Assembly (NCBI GenBank): GCA_023150055.1
Contig: JAKLLP010000071.1
Coordinates: 1 to 8,843 of the forward strand
Source: Gammaproteobacteria bacterium
Lineage (GTDB): Bacteria > Pseudomonadota > Gammaproteobacteria > Steroidobacterales > GCA-2729495
Length of the DNA stretch: 8,843 nt
Direction of reading: 5' to 3'
The translations under genes were made by a program, and so were the position numbers. Position 1 is the stretch's first letter. The number at the start of each line of letters is the position of its first letter. Shown one piece after another: positions 6,111-8,843 of the stretch. The notes under the pieces were generated by a model, which did no database searches, had not been told where the DNA came from, and saw only the letters and a program-made list of their open reading frames with translations.

Positions 6111-6337
6111 GCTATCCGAGCCGGGGGCGCTGCGGGCCGCATTCGCACGAACGCGGGCCCCTTGCCCTCAGACAGCATCGGCTCCTTGACCGCGGACTCC
6201 AAGCCCGAGTCCTTGCCAACTCGTGCGTGCGAGGGCAGTAAGGAAGAGGACGCACACGTTGGCTGTTACCCCTGCCTTTGCCCCGCTCGAGTTGCAAAGC
6301 AAGAGCGACTCGAGTTCGCTTTGCATCTCGCGACCCC
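6111..6337 (-). other. Intergenic region and probable deaD leader with several hairpins
   Basis: These 227 bp lie between the VIT-VWA stop and the deaD start, both on the minus strand. Besides the 6288-6330 hairpin, GGACTC (6194-6199) and GAGTCC (6207-6212) form a perfect 6-bp stem with a 7-nt loop, and GTGCGT and ACGCAC around 6223-6256 can pair. I find no convincing sigma-70 promoter on the minus strand; TTGGCA (6219-6214) has no matching -10. deaD may be transcribed from a promoter here with a structured leader, as cold-inducible helicase mRNAs often are, or by readthrough from the upstream pair. Confidence 0.35.
6288..6330 (-). terminator. Hairpin just downstream of the VIT-VWA gene
   Basis: The left arm at 6288-6300 (CGAGTTGCAAAGC) pairs with the right arm at 6318-6330 (GCTTTGCATCTCG): 13 positions with one mismatch and a 17-nt loop. 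In the direction of transcription it begins 8 nt after the VIT-VWA stop (6340-6338), the expected place for a terminator or 3'-end stabilising stem. No T-run follows, so it may need Rho or act as an RNA-protecting structure. Confidence 0.45.
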
Positions 6338-8587
6338 TCAGAAGGACACGCCAGCGGATTGCTGCTCGGTGCTCCAACAACTCGCAGAGACACTCGCAAC
6401 AATGGCAGCCACCCGCGCGCGCACCGTGCGCAGCTGCCGGTCCCCGAGCTGCGGGCCGCACAAGGCCTCGCGCGACGCCGGATCCAGGCCGTCACCGGCC
6501 GGCGAACGCGCCAGCAACCCGATGTACAGGCCGATGATGTCGCGTTCGGCATCCACCAGCCCGGCGGCGCTGTCGCGGATGATCTCGCCCAGTTCCTCCA
6601 GCACCTGCCGCGGCACACCGCAGTGATGCAGTTCGATGAGCGTCGCCGGCAAGGCGGAGGCAGACACCGAAAAAGCGAGTGACTGCAGGAACTGCGCGGG
6701 CGTCGATCCCACGACATCGCCAACAGGTGATTGGAATATCGGTTCGCTCAATTCGTCAGACAGTTCGAAGTTCAGGATTGCGGTAGGCGGTTCATCCGCC
6801 ATCCCGGGGACTGGTCGTGCCCCAGAAGGCTTGAATACCATCGATCGGAACAGCGCAACATCAGCGCTCGCCCCCCACCCCGCTGCCAGCATCTGCGGTA
6901 CCGCGCGCAGCTCCGGCAGCGCCGTGGCCTTGCCCTCGGCATCCCGCAGCTGCACCACGATGAAGCTCGTGTATTCGCTCACGAGCTGGTGCTGCTCGGC
7001 GAGCCGCGCCGCCTCGTCCTCGGGCAGGGACGACAGGCGTCGAGCCGCGGCGACGCGCGGCAGATCCCCATGCGCCGACGCTTCCGGCAGCTTCGCGGTC
7101 AGGGTGACGGCGCCCTCGTCCAGCCCGTCGATCACCACGCGGGTCTCGCCCGCGGGCGGATGCGCGAAACCAGCCAGGATGTGCAACGTGTCGCCGGAGA
7201 AAACCGCCGCCGGCAGCGGCGCCTGCCAGAGCGGCTGCGCCAGCCAGTCCACGCGGGCGATGCGCTTCGGTGCTTCGCGCATACGGCGGAACATGCGCAC
7301 GATCGCGCCCTCGACATCCTCGTTGGGGCCAACGAACTCGCAGGCCCCACCCGTTTTCTCGCCCATCTGCCGGGCGAGGGCCTCGGCCGGTGCGGCGCCG
7401 ACCGCGACGACGAACAGCCGGTGCCCCGATTGCGCAACCTCCGCGAGCACCTGCTCGACGGCCCAGACCTCGGCATCCGTGATCAACAGGATGTTGCGGT
7501 TCGCCGACTCCGCGCCCCTGATGGCGGTCGCAGCCCGCAATGCCCCGGCGAGCTCGGTGCCACCGAGATCGGCATCCATGTCCCTGACCCGGTGGCGCAG
7601 CCACTCGATCGTGCTCGCGCTCGCCGGTCGCATCGAGCCCGCGCCCGAAGCGGGCGCGAGCTGCTCCACCGTCGAGCCGAAGCGGGTAACGCTCACCTGG
7701 TCCGCCGGCCCGAGGCGATCGAGGATGGCGAGCATGGCGCGCCGCGCGCAGCCGATGCTCGTGCCGCCCATGGATCCGGAGCAGTCGACCACGAGCTTCA
7801 GGCCGAGAGGCGCTGCCGCAGGCTCGGCAAGGCGCGGATCGATGCTGAGGAGCGCGACATAGCCATCGCCGTCGGGTGCAACGAGGCTCGCGGAATGATC
7901 GCGGACGCCCGCAACGCAGAGCACGAAGTCGCGGTCGAGGAATGCACCTTTATCGAGGGAAATGCGCCGGCCGCCCTCGATGGCCTCGACGCGCACGGCG
8001 TGGCTGGGGGAGCGAAGAATGGCGCCGGCGAGATCGCCGATGACGTCGATCGAGAGCTCAAACGGATACTCGGCCAGCAGGTCCACGCCCGGCACCTGGT
8101 GCGGCTCGACCCCGTGGGCCGTGGCGTCGCCGTAACGCGGGGCAATCACCGTCGGCACGAGCAGCCGCAGTTCCTCGCCGTGCCAGTGCAGGAGTTCCGC
8201 GTAGCGATAGCGGATGAGCGCCCGCTCGCCGGCCATCACGTTGCCGAGGCTCAGCGAATACAGCCCGTCGCCCGCCTGCTCCAGCAGCGCCGCGGAATCC
8301 CCCTCGTCCATGGCGCGCTCGTAGTTTGCCCGCGCGGCCTGCCGGCGCACCGCCACGGCCTGCAGTGCCCGGTCGCCGATCTCGAGCTCCAGCCCCAGCA
8401 GCACCGCGCGATGCGGCACCGGGAATGTGAACACCGCCTCGATGTTCTGCGTGCTCTCGTTCTCGTAGACCTGCTCCACGGTCAGCTCGAACAGCAGGCC
8501 CGTGAGCTGGCCGCGGGCGCTCACGCCCTGCAGGGGCACGGCCGCGCCCGCTTTCGACTTCAGCACTGCGATCGGTTCCGCGCTCAT
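6338..8587 (-). CDS. Cytoplasmic VIT domain / von Willebrand factor A domain protein
   Basis: 749 aa from ATG 8587, supported by AAGGAG 8 nt upstream; the frame stays open to 8833, but that part overlaps the regulator gene and is not protein-like. Residues about 5-130 are a VIT domain (LTGLLFELTVEQVYENEST at 28-46, AVFTFPVP at 51-58, NYERAMDEGDSAALLEQ at 88-104). Residues about 262-440 are a VWA domain with a complete metal-ion site: DCSGS (268-272), GGTEL with T344, and D371 in LLITDAEVW. After this, residues 525-550 carry the LVSEYTSFIVV stretch usual in inter-alpha-trypsin-inhibitor-like proteins. The last 150 residues (600-749) have no family I recognise. No signal peptide or membrane helix is visible, so it is probably cytoplasmic. 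VIT-VWA proteins are thought to form protein-protein assemblies; the bacterial role is unknown. The TAATG overlap with the MerR-like gene indicates one operon. Confidence 0.9.
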   Translation of the reverse strand: MSAEPIAVLKSKAGAAVPLQGVSARGQLTGLLFELTVEQVYENESTQNIEAVFTFPVPHRAVLLGLELEIGDRALQAVAVRRQAARANYERAMDEGDSAALLEQAGDGLYSLSLGNVMAGERALIRYRYAELLHWHGEELRLLVPTVIAPRYGDATAHGVEPHQVPGVDLLAEYPFELSIDVIGDLAGAILRSPSHAVRVEAIEGGRRISLDKGAFLDRDFVLCVAGVRDHSASLVAPDGDGYVALLSIDPRLAEPAAAPLGLKLVVDCSGSMGGTSIGCARRAMLAILDRLGPADQVSVTRFGSTVEQLAPASGAGSMRPASASTIEWLRHRVRDMDADLGGTELAGALRAATAIRGAESANRNILLITDAEVWAVEQVLAEVAQSGHRLFVVAVGAAPAEALARQMGEKTGGACEFVGPNEDVEGAIVRMFRRMREAPKRIARVDWLAQPLWQAPLPAAVFSGDTLHILAGFAHPPAGETRVVIDGLDEGAVTLTAKLPEASAHGDLPRVAAARRLSSLPEDEAARLAEQHQLVSEYTSFIVVQLRDAEGKATALPELRAVPQMLAAGWGASADVALFRSMVFKPSGARPVPGMADEPPTAILNFELSDELSEPIFQSPVGDVVGSTPAQFLQSLAFSVSASALPATLIELHHCGVPRQVLEELGEIIRDSAAGLVDAERDIIGLYIGLLARSPAGDGLDPASREALCGPQLGDRQLRTVRARVAAIVASVSASCWSTEQQSAGVSF

Positions 8588-8843
8588 TATTTCTTCTCCT
8601 TCTCGTTGATCTCGCCATAGGCCGCCAGCACCGCCTTGAACAGCGCGCGCACCTGCTCGGGTTTCAGCCCGGCGCGCGCAGGCTCGATCACGAGCTCCAC
8701 GCCGTCGGCCACCACCAGGTGACTCATCACCTCCACCGACCCGGGCTTGCGGGGCCGGGGCGGTGGCACCTCGGGATCCACCCCTTCCAGCAACTCCCGC
8801 ACCCGCTCCAGCGACAGCCCGGCGTCCGTCCACTTGCGGATCG
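8587..8843 (-). CDS. MerR-like transcriptional regulator, C-terminal part only
   Basis: The gene enters from beyond the window; 84 codons before the stop (8589-8587) are visible. The first residues, IRKWTDAGLSLERVRELLEG, are the end of a MerR-type DNA-binding domain (helices after the wing, with the usual I-R-x-W-x-x-A-G-x-S-L-x-x-I/V-R-x-L-L pattern). A Pro/Arg linker (PEVPPPRPRKPG) leads to a short C-terminal domain (HLVVADGVELVIEPARAGLK then PEQVRALFKAVLAAYGEINE) and a lysine-rich end. This is too short for the metal or drug-binding domain of large MerR proteins, so the signal sensed is not visible. The GTG at 8802 is internal and not a start. The stop overlaps the VIT-VWA start as TAATG, so the two products are probably made together and this protein probably controls the pair. 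Confidence 0.75.
   Translation of the reverse strand, partial: IRKWTDAGLSLERVRELLEGVDPEVPPPRPRKPGSVEVMSHLVVADGVELVIEPARAGLKPEQVRALFKAVLAAYGEINEKEKK
8596..8601 (-). promoter_or_regulatory. Ribosome binding site AAGGAG of the VIT-VWA gene
   Basis: AAGGAG reads from 8601 to 8596, 8 nt before ATG 8587, inside the last codons of the MerR-like gene. It decides the start against the longer open frame. Confidence 0.8.

Noticed and set aside
4422..6626. A 734-codon open frame on the plus strand, antisense to deaD and running into the VIT-VWA gene.
   Set aside because: deaD has every helicase motif in the opposite frame. Long stop-free antisense frames are expected from GC-rich codon use, and the translation is low-complexity with Arg, Leu and His excess and no domain.
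6731..8620. A 629-codon plus-strand frame opposite the VIT-VWA gene.
   Set aside because: It is a codon-bias shadow of a gene with clear VIT and VWA motifs; there is no recognisable sequence or start signal.

Overview
The window is GC-rich DNA, densely coded on both strands, with signal peptides, AxA cleavage sites and gene types typical of Pseudomonadota. A gammaproteobacterium, probably uncultured, is my best guess, but nothing here fixes the genus. There are no RNA genes, insertion sequences, CRISPR arrays or origins that I can see.

Layout. Positions 1-1047 (minus strand) look damaged: a membrane-anchored Rossmann-type protein whose reading frame turns into the tail of an ABC-transporter ATPase (NosF-like) at the window edge, a winged-helix fragment without a convincing start, and a secreted SnoaL/NTF2-like protein that seems to lack the middle of its fold. 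Positions 1276-1893 (plus) hold an exported CIA30-domain protein, preceded by three tandem 14-bp repeats. Positions 1939-3931 hold a divergent pair, a HupE/UreJ-type membrane protein (minus) and an exported DUF4198 protein (plus). Their predicted start codons overlap in one CATG, and both predicted mature proteins begin with histidine, so a shared role in nickel or cobalt uptake is likely. Positions 4048-6110 (minus) hold a DeaD/CsdA-type DEAD-box RNA helicase whose stop codon overlaps, as ATGA, the start of a short CxxC...CxxC protein resembling only the N-terminus of DUF4145 proteins. Positions 6338-8843 (minus) hold the C-terminal part of a MerR-like regulator, coupled through TAATG to a cytoplasmic VIT-VWA protein with an intact MIDAS site.

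How the genes work together. The merR-like/VIT-VWA pair and the helicase/DUF4145-like pair each look like translationally coupled two-gene units, separated by 227 bp containing hairpins. The HupE and DUF4198 genes probably act together at the membrane and in the periplasm. I do not see a complete, clearly undescribed system. The best second-look items are the in-frame chimera at 1-317 (assembly error or true fusion), the DUF4145-like mini-protein tied to DeaD, and the zero-spacing HupE/DUF4198 divergence.
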